A DNA stretch of 64,000 bases from assembly GCF_020544465.1 (NCBI RefSeq), contig NZ_CP066126.1, positions 2,542,001-2,606,000 of the forward strand, written 5' to 3'. The notes beneath the pieces were generated by a model. It was given only the letters and a program-made list of their open reading frames with translations, was not told the origin of the DNA and ran no database searches. Positions 52,293 through 61,989 of this stretch are shown here, one piece after another. This DNA is from Chromobacterium rhizoryzae. Lineage in GTDB: Bacteria; Pseudomonadota; Gammaproteobacteria; Burkholderiales; Chromobacteriaceae. The translations under genes were made by a program, and so were the position numbers. Numbering within the stretch: the stretch's first letter is position 1; every line of letters starts with the position of its first letter.

Positions 52293-54505
52293 GGCGCCCT
52301 CCTCGGCCAGTCCTGGCGTCCGGTTTCCAGATTGCCTCTCCAGCCGCCGCCGGACGGCGGCCGCATCCAGGCGGTTTTGGCGTCGATCAGATTGCAGCCC
52401 TCCATCCGGCTGTCCTCCAGGCTTGCGCCGTAGAACAGCGCGTCCTTCAAGGCGCAGGCCTCGAAGCGGGCGCGCGTCAGATCGGCGTGGGTGGCGTTGA
52501 GGCCGTCCAGCGCGCAGCCCCGCCACAGCGAATCCGGCGCCCGCAGCCGCTGAGCGTGCAATTGCGGGCAGGCGCAGTGCTCCATCCGCAGCTGCGCCGC
52601 GTCCAGTTCCTGCCAGCTGCACGACAGCAGTTCGCAGTCTTCCAGCCTCGCCTGGCGCAGCGAGCTGCCGTGCGACACCACGCCGAAGCGTTGCTGGCAG
52701 CGCTGCCAGACGCTGGCGGACAGATCGGTGTCCAGCGCGCTGAACTTCAGCAGCCGGCATTGCCGCCAGCCGCTGCGCGGCAGCTGGCATTCCACCAGCC
52801 CCAGGCCGTCGGCCTGCAGTCCGGTGAAGCGCCAGTCCTCGGCGCGCACCCGGCACCAATTGACCTGATCCCAGCGCAGCTGGCCGATCCGGCCGCCGGC
52901 GCCGCCCTCGCCCTGCACGGTGACCGCGCGCCAGGCGCCGCCGTTGACCGCGATGTCGTCCAGCCGGCAATCCTCTATGCCCAGCTGCGCCAGCTCCACG
53001 CCGTTCCAGACGCTGGCGCCCAGATTGCAGCGGTTCAAGCCGCCGCCGCTCCAGCGCACCGCTTCCAGCACGGCGCCGGCCAGCGAGCAATCGACGAACT
53101 GCACCTGCTCCAGCCGGCATTGCCGCCAGCGGCCGTGATCCAGCTTGCAGCGTTCGAAGCGGACCTGGTTCAGTTCGCGGCCGTCGATGACCAGACCGCT
53201 CAGATCGGCGTCGCGTATGGTCAGCTCGCTCCAGGGGCCGCGCTCGCTTTGCAGCCGCGCGCGCCAGTCTTCCTCGTCGGCCGCCGCCTGCGGCAGGCCG
53301 GCCAAGGCGTTTTCATTGGCGCGGACAAAGGACTGCAGCCGGCTTTGCGCCGCCTGCGCCTCGCGCAAATCCTCGCGGTTCTGTTCCAGCCGCGCGCGGA
53401 TCTCGGCGCGATCGCGCGGCGGCGGCGCGAAGCGCGGATGGTCGGCGGAGTCCAGGATCTGTTCCCAGACCCAGCCGCGCGCGGGGTCCGGCATCAGCGC
53501 GTGATCGGCCAGCAAGAGCGGGTCCTGGTCGTCCAGCCGCGCGCGGCGCTCGGCGAAGGCGGCAAGCTCCGCCGGCCGCTCCGGCTCGGCGGCGTCCTTG
53601 AAGCCCAGCGCCAGCCGGCCGACGCTGTCGTCCAGCACGTAATCCAGCGGCAGGAAGCCGTTCCACCACATCACGCCCAGATCCGCGTCCGGCAGCAGCC
53701 ATACGGTTTGCAGCCTCAGTTCCGGGCGCTCGTCCAGCGGGCCGTCGCCGCGCCCGGCCAGCAGCAGCGGCCGCAGGGCCGGCAAGCGGCCCTGAAGCTC
53801 GCCGCCGCGAAAACCGCTGAGCGCGTACGGCGCTTGCGCCGGCCAGCAAGCCTGCTCCGACCATTGGTCCGGCGCCGCCTGCTGGAAGAAGCGCAGATCG
53901 GTGGCCGCCGGCCAGCCCATATGGCTGCCGTCCTCCGCCATCGCCTGCGGCGAGCCGGCGAAGCGCGGCTGCCATTGGCGGCGTTCCGGCCAGTCGCTGC
54001 CCAGCGGCCCCATCGCCGCCAGCGGCGCCGGGCTCACGCTCAGGCCGCGGACCCGTTGCAAGGGCGGCGCCGCGTGGCGTTGGCCGAAAGGGTTTTCGCC
54101 CTGCAGGCCGGCGGCGGCCTGACGCGGGTCCAGCGCCAGGCTGGCCTCGGCGCGGCCGCCGTCCACGCGCGGCCGCGCCCGGCAACTCGCGATCTTGCGC
54201 ACGCCGCCCAGCTCGGCCTCGGCCAGCCAGTCCAGCGCGCCGGCGCCGGCCGCCGGGCCGCGATAATGCGCGCTGCCCAGCAACAGCCATTCGGCGCGCA
54301 GCTTGGGCATGGCCGGCTCGAACAGCGGCAGCGCCGGCTCCGCGGCCTTGATCGCCTCCCAGCACGCGGCCTCGTGCGCCAGGATGAAGGGATCGCTCAG
54401 GCGGAAGCCGACGCCGACGCCGACGCGCAACATGGCTTGAGCGCCGATCTGGGTGCGCGACGAGGACACGAGCGCCGCCTGGGGTTTGATATGACGCAAG
54501 GGCAT
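52289..54505 (-). CDS. DUF2169 and pentapeptide-repeat fusion protein
   Basis: A 738-residue protein. Residues about 1-330 match the DUF2169 domain (MPLRHIKPQAALVSS, GVMWWNGFLPLDYVLDD), known as a T6SS adaptor/chaperone module for VgrG or PAAR cargo. A charged helical segment (about 375-420) links to a C-terminal pentapeptide beta-helix (about 425-738, e.g. ADLSGLVIDGRELNQVRFERC, ATHADLTRARFEAC). It overlaps vgrG by one base and the next pentapeptide gene by 4 bp. No catalytic toxin motif is visible. Confidence 0.85.
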   Translation of the reverse strand: MPLRHIKPQAALVSSSRTQIGAQAMLRVGVGVGFRLSDPFILAHEAACWEAIKAAEPALPLFEPAMPKLRAEWLLLGSAHYRGPAAGAGALDWLAEAELGGVRKIASCRARPRVDGGRAEASLALDPRQAAAGLQGENPFGQRHAAPPLQRVRGLSVSPAPLAAMGPLGSDWPERRQWQPRFAGSPQAMAEDGSHMGWPAATDLRFFQQAAPDQWSEQACWPAQAPYALSGFRGGELQGRLPALRPLLLAGRGDGPLDERPELRLQTVWLLPDADLGVMWWNGFLPLDYVLDDSVGRLALGFKDAAEPERPAELAAFAERRARLDDQDPLLLADHALMPDPARGWVWEQILDSADHPRFAPPPRDRAEIRARLEQNREDLREAQAAQSRLQSFVRANENALAGLPQAAADEEDWRARLQSERGPWSELTIRDADLSGLVIDGRELNQVRFERCKLDHGRWRQCRLEQVQFVDCSLAGAVLEAVRWSGGGLNRCNLGASVWNGVELAQLGIEDCRLDDIAVNGGAWRAVTVQGEGGAGGRIGQLRWDQVNWCRVRAEDWRFTGLQADGLGLVECQLPRSGWRQCRLLKFSALDTDLSASVWQRCQQRFGVVSHGSSLRQARLEDCELLSCSWQELDAAQLRMEHCACPQLHAQRLRAPDSLWRGCALDGLNATHADLTRARFEACALKDALFYGASLEDSRMEGCNLIDAKTAWMRPPSGGGWRGNLETGRQDWPRRAP

Positions 54506-56916
54506 CAGCTTTTGACCTCCATGCCGACTTTTTTCAGATCCACGCCGGTGTCCGAGTAGGACGCGCCGGTGTAGGAGTATTTGAAACCGGTGGTGGAGTT
54601 GCTGAAGCCGGTGCTGCTGACCTCAGACCCCACCGAACTGATGCTGGAACCGGTGGTGGACATCTTGCTGCCCACCGCCTTGGTCTCGGAACCCGTCATC
54701 GAGGTATCGCTGCCCACCAACTTGACCGAAGCGCCGGTGGTGGACACCGAACAGCCGGTGACGCCGACGTCGGACCCGGTGGTGGACATCTTGCTGCCGG
54801 TCACGCTGGTGGACGAGCCGGTGGTGGACATCGAGGTGCCGGTGATGCTGACCGAGGAACCGGTGTCCGACATCGAAGTGCCGGTCACGCTCTTGGAGGT
54901 GCCGGTCACCGACATCTTGCTGCCGGTGACGCTGGTGGAGGTGCCGGTATAAGAGGACGACACCCCGGTCATGCTTTGCGACATGCCGGTGGCCGACACG
55001 CTGGTACCGGTCATCGAGGTGGAAATGCCGGTCATGCCCTGCGAGGTGCCGGTCACCGAGGTGCGCGTGCCGGTCAGGCTGGTGGACACGCCGGTAAAGC
55101 TGGTGGACACCCCGGTGAAACCGGTGGAAATGCCGGTGAAGCTGGTGGACACGCCGGTAAAACCGGTGGACACCCCGGTAAAGCCGGTGGAGACGCCGGT
55201 AAAGCTGGTGGACACCCCGGTGAAACTGGTGGACAGGCCGGTGAAGCTGGTGGATACCCCGGTGAAGCTGACCGACAGGCCGGTGAAGGACACCGACACC
55301 CCGGTGAACTTGATCGACGCGCCGGTGACCGAGGTCGACGTGCCTTTCACATCGATGTTCTGGTCCTGGCCCACCGCTTCCGAGCTGTTGCGCTCGGTGG
55401 TCTGCTGCATGTCCCGCTCGGCGTGCACCATCACCCGCTCCGCGCCGCGCTGGTCGTCGAAGGTGATCTGGCTGGCGTTGCTGTAACGGCCCTGCTTCAA
55501 GGAACGCGTGACCAGACCGGTGTAGCGGATGTCTTTCGGCAGGTCGTAAGGCGTTGGATTGTCGCCGTTGTAGACAATGCCGGTGACCATGGGCCGGTCC
55601 AGATCGCCGTCGACATAGGTGACCAGCACTTCCTGGCCCACCCGAGGCATGGCCAGCACGCCCCAGCCCTTGCCGGCCCAGGCTTGCGACACCCGGATCC
55701 AGCACGAGGCGTCTTCTTCCTGGGTCTTGTAACGGTCCCAGTGGAAGTGCACGCGGATGCGGCCCAGCTTGTCGGTATGCACTTCCGCGTCCACCGGCCC
55801 CACCACGGTGGCGCTCTGGATGCCGGGCAGGATGGGCTTGGCCGTCAGCCGCAGCGGGCGGAACGGACGGTCGTCCGCCATCGCGCGGAACACGGCCATC
55901 ACATTGCGGCCCTGGCCGCTGCTGTCCGGCCCGTCCTGCAAGAAAGTCAGCTGGCTGGCGGTCACGTAGTAGCGGCGGTTGCGCGCCGCGTCCGGGTGGC
56001 CGTCCAGCGTGAAGGCGCCGCCGGTGGCCAGGCCACGGGCGTTGGCGGTGCCGGTGAGCTGGTGGGAATCCGCCTGCAAGGCCTCCAGCCGCAGCCGCGC
56101 CAGCCGGTCGCCGCCGGCCTGATCGCTATAGCCGGCGCCGTAGTCGTAATGCTCCAGCCGGATGCCATCCAGGCTGGCTTGCGCCTCCTGGGCGTCGCTG
56201 TCCAGCCGGTTGGACGGCGCGTGGTAGTCGAAATCGCGCAGCGCGACATTGGTCGGCCGCACCCGCCGCCCGCGTTGCAGCCGCTGCACGCCTTCGCGGC
56301 CCGGCACCGGACGGAATTCGTCGCCGTCCGGCAGGAAGCGCAGCAGGCCGTAGCCGGCGGCCAGATCGTCGAAACGCTGGGTGTCGGACAGCACCACCAC
56401 ATGACGCTCCGGCTGGTGCTCGATCCAGAAGTAAATGCCCTCGTCCTCCAGCAGCCGCTTGACGAAGTTGAGGTCGGTCTCCAGGAACTGCACGCAGTAT
56501 TCTCGCGGCTCGTAAGCGTGCTCCAGTTCGAAACGGAAGTCCGGCCGCTGATGTTCGCCGAAGACCTGCTCGACGATCTGCGGCACCGTCAACTGCTGGA
56601 ACACGCGGCAGTTCTGGTTCTCCGCCAGGAAGGACAGCCAGCTGCCCAGTTCCAGCGTGTAGGTGTAGCTGTCCTGGGTCTGGCCGCTGTCGTAGCCGCC
56701 CAGCACCTGGCAGTGGAAGGGCCGGACGCCCTCGTCGCCCAGGTCGATGTCCACCGTCAGCCGCGAGCCGAGCAGCCCGTCCAGGTCCAGCGCCGGGTCG
56801 GCGCAGGCGATGTCGAGCTGGTAACTGGGCTCCTGCGACAGACGCTCGTCCGCCTTGAAGCTCAGCGCGACGCTGTCCGCGTCCAGCAAGGGGCTGTGCA
56901 GTTCGATCAAGCGCAT
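54505..56916 (-). CDS. vgrG: VgrG spike protein, copy 1, with heptad-repeat tail
   Basis: An 803-residue spike protein. The gp27-like part (about 1-370) and the gp5-like OB fold (about 390-480, with DKLGRIRVHFHWD, SCWIRVSQAWAGKGWG and PRVGQEVLVTYVDGDLDRP) are standard. From about residue 523 to the end there are about 40 heptads of the form TGxSxSx. The last 20 are diversified with charged residues (SKMST, SDVGV, SETKA). This is probably a long triple-stranded beta-helix needle. No toxin domain is appended. It is nearly identical to the adjacent copy 2 in its first 520 residues. Confidence 0.94.
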   Translation of the reverse strand: MRLIELHSPLLDADSVALSFKADERLSQEPSYQLDIACADPALDLDGLLGSRLTVDIDLGDEGVRPFHCQVLGGYDSGQTQDSYTYTLELGSWLSFLAENQNCRVFQQLTVPQIVEQVFGEHQRPDFRFELEHAYEPREYCVQFLETDLNFVKRLLEDEGIYFWIEHQPERHVVVLSDTQRFDDLAAGYGLLRFLPDGDEFRPVPGREGVQRLQRGRRVRPTNVALRDFDYHAPSNRLDSDAQEAQASLDGIRLEHYDYGAGYSDQAGGDRLARLRLEALQADSHQLTGTANARGLATGGAFTLDGHPDAARNRRYYVTASQLTFLQDGPDSSGQGRNVMAVFRAMADDRPFRPLRLTAKPILPGIQSATVVGPVDAEVHTDKLGRIRVHFHWDRYKTQEEDASCWIRVSQAWAGKGWGVLAMPRVGQEVLVTYVDGDLDRPMVTGIVYNGDNPTPYDLPKDIRYTGLVTRSLKQGRYSNASQITFDDQRGAERVMVHAERDMQQTTERNSSEAVGQDQNIDVKGTSTSVTGASIKFTGVSVSFTGLSVSFTGVSTSFTGLSTSFTGVSTSFTGVSTGFTGVSTGFTGVSTSFTGISTGFTGVSTSFTGVSTSLTGTRTSVTGTSQGMTGISTSMTGTSVSATGMSQSMTGVSSSYTGTSTSVTGSKMSVTGTSKSVTGTSMSDTGSSVSITGTSMSTTGSSTSVTGSKMSTTGSDVGVTGCSVSTTGASVKLVGSDTSMTGSETKAVGSKMSTTGSSISSVGSEVSSTGFSNSTTGFKYSYTGASYSDTGVDLKKVGMEVKS
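54508..55350 (-). repeat. 21-bp tandem repeat encoding the VgrG copy 1 heptad tail
   Basis: About 40 consecutive 21-bp units each encode TG(V/T/S)S(T/V)S followed by a hydrophobic or polar residue. On the plus strand each unit reads approximately as a phase-open GCCGGTG-containing block, which creates long artificial antisense reading frames. Units nearest the VgrG core are the most regular; those near the C-terminus are diverged. Confidence 0.9.
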
Positions 56917-56956
56917 GTCCGCTCTCCTTTCCCGTGTCCAAGCCTGCGCCGCCTCA

Positions 56957-59368
56957 TCAGCTTTTCACCTGCATGCCCAGCTTCTTCAGATCCACTCCGG
57001 TGTCCGAATAGGACGCGCCGGTGTAGGAATAGCTGACCCCGGTGGTGGAGCAGCTGGAGCCGGTGCTGGACACGCTGGAACCGGTGCTGCTGACCGAGGA
57101 ACCGGTGGTGGACATGCTGGAGCCGGTGACCCCGGTGGACGAGCCGGTGACCGAGACCGACGAGCCGGTGACGCTGGCGGAAGCGCCGGTGGTGGACACC
57201 GAGCAACCGGTGACGCTGGCGGACGAGCCGGTGGTGGACATCGAGGTGCCGGTGACGCTGGTGGACGAACCGGTGGTGGACATCGAAGTGCCGGTGATGC
57301 TGGTGGACGAGCCGGTGTCCGACATCGAGGTGCCGGTCACGCTCTTGGAGGTGCCGGTGACCGAGGTGCTGGTCCCGGTGACGCTGGTGGAGGTGCCGGT
57401 ATAAGAGGAGGACACCCCGGTCATGCTCTGCGACATGCCGGTGGCCGACACGCTGGTGCCGGTCATCGAGGTGGAAATGCCGGTCATGCTCTGCGAGGTG
57501 CCGGTCACCGAGGTGCTGGTGCCGGTCAGGCTGGTGGACACGCCGGTAAAGCTGGTGGACACCCCGGTGAAACCGGTGGAAATGCCAGTGAAGCTGGTGG
57601 AGACGCCGGTAAAACCGGTGGACACCCCGGTGAAGCCGGTGGAGACGCCGGTAAAGCTGGTGGACACCCCGGTGAAACTGGTGGACAGGCCGGTGAAGCT
57701 GGTCGATACCCCGGTGAAGCTGACCGACAGGCCGGTGAAGGACACCGACACCCCGGTGTAGCTGATCGAGGCGCCGGTGACCGAGGTGGACGTGCCCTTG
57801 ACCGAGGTGTTCTTGTCCTGGCCCACCGCCTCCGAGCTGTTGCGCTCGGTGGTCTGCTGCATGTCCCGCTCGGCGTGCACCATCACCCGCTCCGCGCCGC
57901 GCTGGTCGTCGAAGGTGATCTGGCTGGCGTTGCTGTAACGGCCCTGCTTCAAGGAGCGCGTGACCAGGCCGGTGTAGCGGATGTCTTTCGGCAGGTCGTA
58001 AGGCGTCGGATTGTCGCCGTTGTAGACGATGCCGGTGATCATCGGCCGGTCCAGATCGCCGTCCACATAGGTGACCAGCACTTCCTGGCCCACCCGAGGC
58101 ATGGCCAGCACGCCCCAGCCCTTGCCGGCCCAGGCTTGCGACACCCGGATCCAGCATGAGGCGTCTTCTTCCTGGGTCTTGTAACGGTCCCAGTGGAAGT
58201 GCACGCGGATGCGGCCCAGCTTGTCGGTATGCACTTCCGCGTCCACCGGCCCCACCACGGTGGCGCTCTGGATGCCCGGCAGGATGGGCTTGGCCGTCAG
58301 CCGCAGCGGGCGGAACGGACGGTCGTCCGTCATCGCCCGGAACACGGCCATCACATTGCGGCCCTGGCCGCTGCTGTCCGGCCCGTCCTGCAAGAAAGTC
58401 AGTTGACTGGCGGTCACGTAGTAGCGGCGGTTGCGCGCCGCGTCCGGGTGGCCGTCCAGCGTGAAAGCGCCGCCGGTGGCCAGGCCGCGGGCGTTGGCCG
58501 TGCCGGTGAGCTGGTGGGAATCCGCCTGCAAAGCCTCCAGCCGCAGCCGCGCCAGCCGGTCGCCGCCGGCCTGATCGCTATAGCCGGCGCCGTAGTCGTA
58601 ATGCTCCAGCCGGATGCCGTCCAGGCTGGCTTGCGCCTCCTGGGCGTCGCTGTCCAGCCGGTTGGACGGCGCGTGGTAGTCGAAATCGCGCAGCGCAACA
58701 TTGGTCGGCCGCACCCGCCGCCCGCGTTGCAGCCGCTGCACGCCTTCGCGGCCCGGCACCGGACGGAATTCGTCGCCGTCCGGCAGGAAGCGCAGCAGGC
58801 CGTAGCCGGCGGTCAGATCGTCGAAGCGCTGGGTGTCGGACAGCACCACCACATGACGCTCCGGCTGGTGCTCGATCCAGAAGTAAATGCCCTCGTCCTC
58901 CAGCAGCCGCTTGACGAAGTTGAGGTCGGTCTCCAGGAACTGCACGCAGTATTCGCGCGGCTCGTAAGCGTGTTCCAGCTCGAAACGGAAGTCCGGCCGC
59001 TGATGCTCGCCGAAGACCTGCTCGACGATCTGCGGCACCGTCAACTGCTGGAACACGCGGCAGTTCTGGTTCTCCGCCAGGAAGGACAACCAGCTGCCCA
59101 GCTCCAGCGTGTAGGTGTAGCTGTCCTGGGTCTGGCCGCTGTCGTAGCCGCCCAGCACCTGGCAGTGGAAAGGCCGGACGCCCTCGTCGCCCAGGTCGAT
59201 GTCCACCGTCAGCCGCGAGCCGAGCAGCCCGTCCAGGTCCAGCGCCGGGTCGGCGCAGGCGATGTCGAGCTGGTAACTGGGTTCCTGCGACAGGCGTTCG
59301 TCCGCCTTGAAGCTCAACGCGACGCTGTCCGCGTCCAGCAAGAGGCTGTGCAATTCGATCAAACGCAT
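56957..59368 (-). CDS. vgrG: VgrG spike protein, copy 2, with regular heptad-repeat tail
   Basis: An 803-residue paralogue of copy 1 with the same length and domain order. In the first 510 residues I see only about four substitutions (for example Pro9 to Leu, and Ala to Thr in FDDLAAGYG and FRAMADD, and Val to Ile in DRPMVTG). The tail (about 523-803) is also about 40 heptads but more uniform, with TGTSTSV and TGSSxSx in place of charged units. It is separated from copy 1 by 40 bp and overlaps clpV by 10 bp. Confidence 0.94.
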   Translation of the reverse strand: MRLIELHSLLLDADSVALSFKADERLSQEPSYQLDIACADPALDLDGLLGSRLTVDIDLGDEGVRPFHCQVLGGYDSGQTQDSYTYTLELGSWLSFLAENQNCRVFQQLTVPQIVEQVFGEHQRPDFRFELEHAYEPREYCVQFLETDLNFVKRLLEDEGIYFWIEHQPERHVVVLSDTQRFDDLTAGYGLLRFLPDGDEFRPVPGREGVQRLQRGRRVRPTNVALRDFDYHAPSNRLDSDAQEAQASLDGIRLEHYDYGAGYSDQAGGDRLARLRLEALQADSHQLTGTANARGLATGGAFTLDGHPDAARNRRYYVTASQLTFLQDGPDSSGQGRNVMAVFRAMTDDRPFRPLRLTAKPILPGIQSATVVGPVDAEVHTDKLGRIRVHFHWDRYKTQEEDASCWIRVSQAWAGKGWGVLAMPRVGQEVLVTYVDGDLDRPMITGIVYNGDNPTPYDLPKDIRYTGLVTRSLKQGRYSNASQITFDDQRGAERVMVHAERDMQQTTERNSSEAVGQDKNTSVKGTSTSVTGASISYTGVSVSFTGLSVSFTGVSTSFTGLSTSFTGVSTSFTGVSTGFTGVSTGFTGVSTSFTGISTGFTGVSTSFTGVSTSLTGTSTSVTGTSQSMTGISTSMTGTSVSATGMSQSMTGVSSSYTGTSTSVTGTSTSVTGTSKSVTGTSMSDTGSSTSITGTSMSTTGSSTSVTGTSMSTTGSSASVTGCSVSTTGASASVTGSSVSVTGSSTGVTGSSMSTTGSSVSSTGSSVSSTGSSCSTTGVSYSYTGASYSDTGVDLKKLGMQVKS
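56960..57802 (-). repeat. 21-bp tandem repeat encoding the VgrG copy 2 heptad tail
   Basis: About 40 units of 21 bp, homogeneous along most of their length (TGVSTSF and TGVSTGF units near the core, TGTSTSV and TGSS-type units towards the end). The final five units (TGVSYSY, TGASYSD, TGVDLKK, LGMQVKS) resemble the end of copy 1 and may form a capping structure. Confidence 0.9.
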
Positions 59369-61989
59369 GCGGTTTCTCCCGGGGCGGCGGATTCGGCCGG
59401 CGCGGCCGGCGGCAGCGGCACGCCCTCCCCGTCGTCGAAAATCAGTTCCAGTTTTTCGGCGGCGCTCAGGCGCACGCTGTGCAGGGCGCGGTCGGCGGCG
59501 CGCGCTTCCAGCACGCCGCGAGCGATGGCCGGCATCACCCGCTGGCGCAATAGATCGCCCACCGCGCGGCCGCTGGCCGGGTGCCTGGCCACCGCTCGGG
59601 CGATCCAGTCCGCGGCCTCGGCGTCGGCGCGCCAGTCCAGACCGTTGGCGCTCAGGCGCTGGCCGATGTCGTCCAGGGCCTGGCGCGCGATGCCGGCCAG
59701 CGCCGGCTCGCCCAGCGGCCGGAAGGCCACCACCCGCATCCGCGCCAGCAAGGCCGGCGCGAAACGGCGCTGCAAGCGTTCGCGCGCCAACGCGTCCAGC
59801 CGGGACTGAGAGACTTCGGGCTCGGCGGCGCAGGCGGCTTCGATCTCGGCGTCGCCCAGATTGCTGGTCAGCAGGATCAGGCAGTTGCGGAAATTGATGT
59901 GCCGCCCCTCGCCGTCCTCCATCCAGCCCTGATCGAACACCTGGTAGAACATTTCGTGCACGTCCGGATGGGCGCGGTCGAACTCGTCCAGCAAGAGCAC
60001 GCTGTAAGGTTTTTTGCGCACCGCCTCGGTCAGGCGGCCGCCTCGGCCGTAGCCGACATAGCCCGGCGGCGCGCCCTTCAGCGTGGACACGGTGTGGGCT
60101 TCCTGGAATTCGTTCATATTGAAGCGCAAGAGATTGCGTTCGCCGCCGAACAGCGCCTGCGCCAGCTCGGCCGCGGTCTGGCTCTTGCCGGTGCCGGTGG
60201 GGCCGGCCAGCAGCATCACCGCCATCGGCCGCCGCGGATCACCCAGGCCGGAGTGCGCCACTTGCAGCGCCTCCACGATGGCGTCCAGCCCGCTTTCCTG
60301 GCCCTGGATGCGCTGGTTCAGCCCTTCGCGCAGCGCCATCAGCCGCCGCGCCTCGTCCTGAGCCATCTGGGTGACCGGCACCTGGGTCCATTCCGACAGC
60401 ACTTCGGCGATGGCCTGCGCGTCCACCCACGGCCGCACCAGCCGTTCGGCCCCGCTCAGGGCCTCGGCCCGCTCCGGATCGGCGCCGCCCGTTTCCAGAT
60501 CCTCCAGCCAGGCGCCCACCTCGGCGCGCTGCTCGCTCAGGGCCGCGTCCAGCGCGTCGGCGCGCGCGGCGGTTTCCTCGCGCTCCCTTTCCAGTTCCGC
60601 GCCGTCCGCCGGCGCGGCCAGGCCCAGCCGCGCGTCGCTGGCGCGCCAGTTCAGCGCCTGCTCCAGCGTCATCGCGCGATGGCGCAGCCGGTCCAGCGCC
60701 GCCGGCTGGCAGCTCTGGCTCATCGCCACCCGCGCGCAAGCGGTGTCCAGCAGGCCGATGGCCTTGTCCGGCAGCTGCCGCGACGGCAGATAGCGGCGCG
60801 ACAGCGTCACCGCGGCGCGCAAGGCGGCGTCGACGATGCGCACGCCGTGATGGCCGGCGAAGCGCGGCGCGATCATGCGCAGCATGTCCACCGCGGTGTC
60901 GTCGTCGGGCTCGTCCACGGCCACGGTCTGGAAGCGGCGCACCAAGGCGGCGTCCGGCTCGATGAACTGCTTGTATTCCGACCAGGTGGTGGCGGCCACC
61001 ATGCGCAGCTGGCCGCGCGCCAGCATCGGTTTGATCAGATTGGCGGCGTCGCCGGTGCCGGCGTTGCCGCCGGCGCCGATCAGGGTGTGGGTTTCGTCGC
61101 AGAACAGGATGACGGGCGCCGGCGCGGCGATCACCGCGTCTATCACCGAGCGCAGCCGCTGTTCGAACTCGCCGCGCGCGCCGGCGCCGGCTTGCAGCCT
61201 GGCCACGTCCAAGGCCCAGATCTGCGCGCCGCGCAGGCCCGGCGGCACTTCGCCGCGATGGATGCGCTGGGCCAGCGCCTCCGCCACCGCGGTTTTGCCG
61301 ACGCCGGCCTCGCCCACCAGGATGGGATTGTTCTGCCGCCGCCGCGACAACACGTCGATCACCGCGCGCAATTCGGCGTCGCGGCCTATCACCGGGTCCA
61401 ATTCGCCGGCCGCCGCCTGATCGCTCAGGCTGACCGCCCATTGCCGCAGCACCGCGGCCGGATCGGCGGCTTCGCCTGCGGCCCCCTGGGCGGCGGTTCC
61501 GGCGGGCGCGTCGGCCGCTTCCGGCCAAGCGCCGGCCAGCGCCTCGTAACGCGCGACGATATCGTCCAGCGACAGCTTGGCCAGCGCCTGACCGATGCGA
61601 TGCTGCAGCCAGCGCCGCGTCGGCTCCTCGTCCAGCCAGGCCAGCAAGAGATGGCCGCTGCGCACCTTGGCGGCCGGCGCGGCCACCTGGCTCCAGCTGA
61701 TGGCCGGCGCCACGCTGCGCTCCAGCGCCGGCGAGATGTCGCGCAGCGATTCGCCGCCGGCCTCGGCGGCGTCCAGCGCCTTGCCCACGCGTTGCAAAGC
61801 GGCGGCCGGCTCGCAGTCCAGCGCCTCCAGCAAGAGCGCGACGTCGCCGCCGCCGCGGCGCAGCAGGCAAAGCAGCCAATGATCTAGGTCCACCAGCGCG
61901 TGCCGGCGCGAGCGCCCCAGGGCGGTGGCTTCCACCAAGGTGTCGTATGCGGTTGGGCCTAAGCGGCCGAAAATGCGTTCTCGGTTCAC
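59359..61989 (-). CDS. tssH: T6SS ATPase TssH/ClpV
   Basis: An 876-residue class I AAA+ disaggregase that recycles contracted TssB/TssC sheaths. An N-terminal Clp-N domain (about 1-150) is followed by the first AAA+ (Walker A GEAGVGKTA near 224, Walker B ILFCDETHTLIG). A coiled middle region (about 480-540) leads to the second AAA+ (Walker A GPTGTGKSQTAAEL near 603, Walker B VLLLDEFDRAH). All nucleotide-binding motifs look intact. It lies 4 bp into tssG and overlaps vgrG copy 2. Confidence 0.95.
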   Translation of the reverse strand: MNRERIFGRLGPTAYDTLVEATALGRSRRHALVDLDHWLLCLLRRGGGDVALLLEALDCEPAAALQRVGKALDAAEAGGESLRDISPALERSVAPAISWSQVAAPAAKVRSGHLLLAWLDEEPTRRWLQHRIGQALAKLSLDDIVARYEALAGAWPEAADAPAGTAAQGAAGEAADPAAVLRQWAVSLSDQAAAGELDPVIGRDAELRAVIDVLSRRRQNNPILVGEAGVGKTAVAEALAQRIHRGEVPPGLRGAQIWALDVARLQAGAGARGEFEQRLRSVIDAVIAAPAPVILFCDETHTLIGAGGNAGTGDAANLIKPMLARGQLRMVAATTWSEYKQFIEPDAALVRRFQTVAVDEPDDDTAVDMLRMIAPRFAGHHGVRIVDAALRAAVTLSRRYLPSRQLPDKAIGLLDTACARVAMSQSCQPAALDRLRHRAMTLEQALNWRASDARLGLAAPADGAELEREREETAARADALDAALSEQRAEVGAWLEDLETGGADPERAEALSGAERLVRPWVDAQAIAEVLSEWTQVPVTQMAQDEARRLMALREGLNQRIQGQESGLDAIVEALQVAHSGLGDPRRPMAVMLLAGPTGTGKSQTAAELAQALFGGERNLLRFNMNEFQEAHTVSTLKGAPPGYVGYGRGGRLTEAVRKKPYSVLLLDEFDRAHPDVHEMFYQVFDQGWMEDGEGRHINFRNCLILLTSNLGDAEIEAACAAEPEVSQSRLDALARERLQRRFAPALLARMRVVAFRPLGEPALAGIARQALDDIGQRLSANGLDWRADAEAADWIARAVARHPASGRAVGDLLRQRVMPAIARGVLEARAADRALHSVRLSAAEKLELIFDDGEGVPLPPAAPAESAAPGETACV

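Noticed and set aside
54581..57761. Plus-strand repeats reading like LVDTPVKLVDTPVKPVETPV and GGHAGKAGGHPGE
   Set aside because: These are the 21-bp vgrG tail repeats read in other frames; any 21-bp repeat stays open in several frames. They are not collagen-like genes.
54505..57802. CRISPR array suspected from regularly spaced repeats
   Set aside because: The units are contiguous 21-bp coding repeats without unique spacers, in frame within vgrG, and no cas genes are present.
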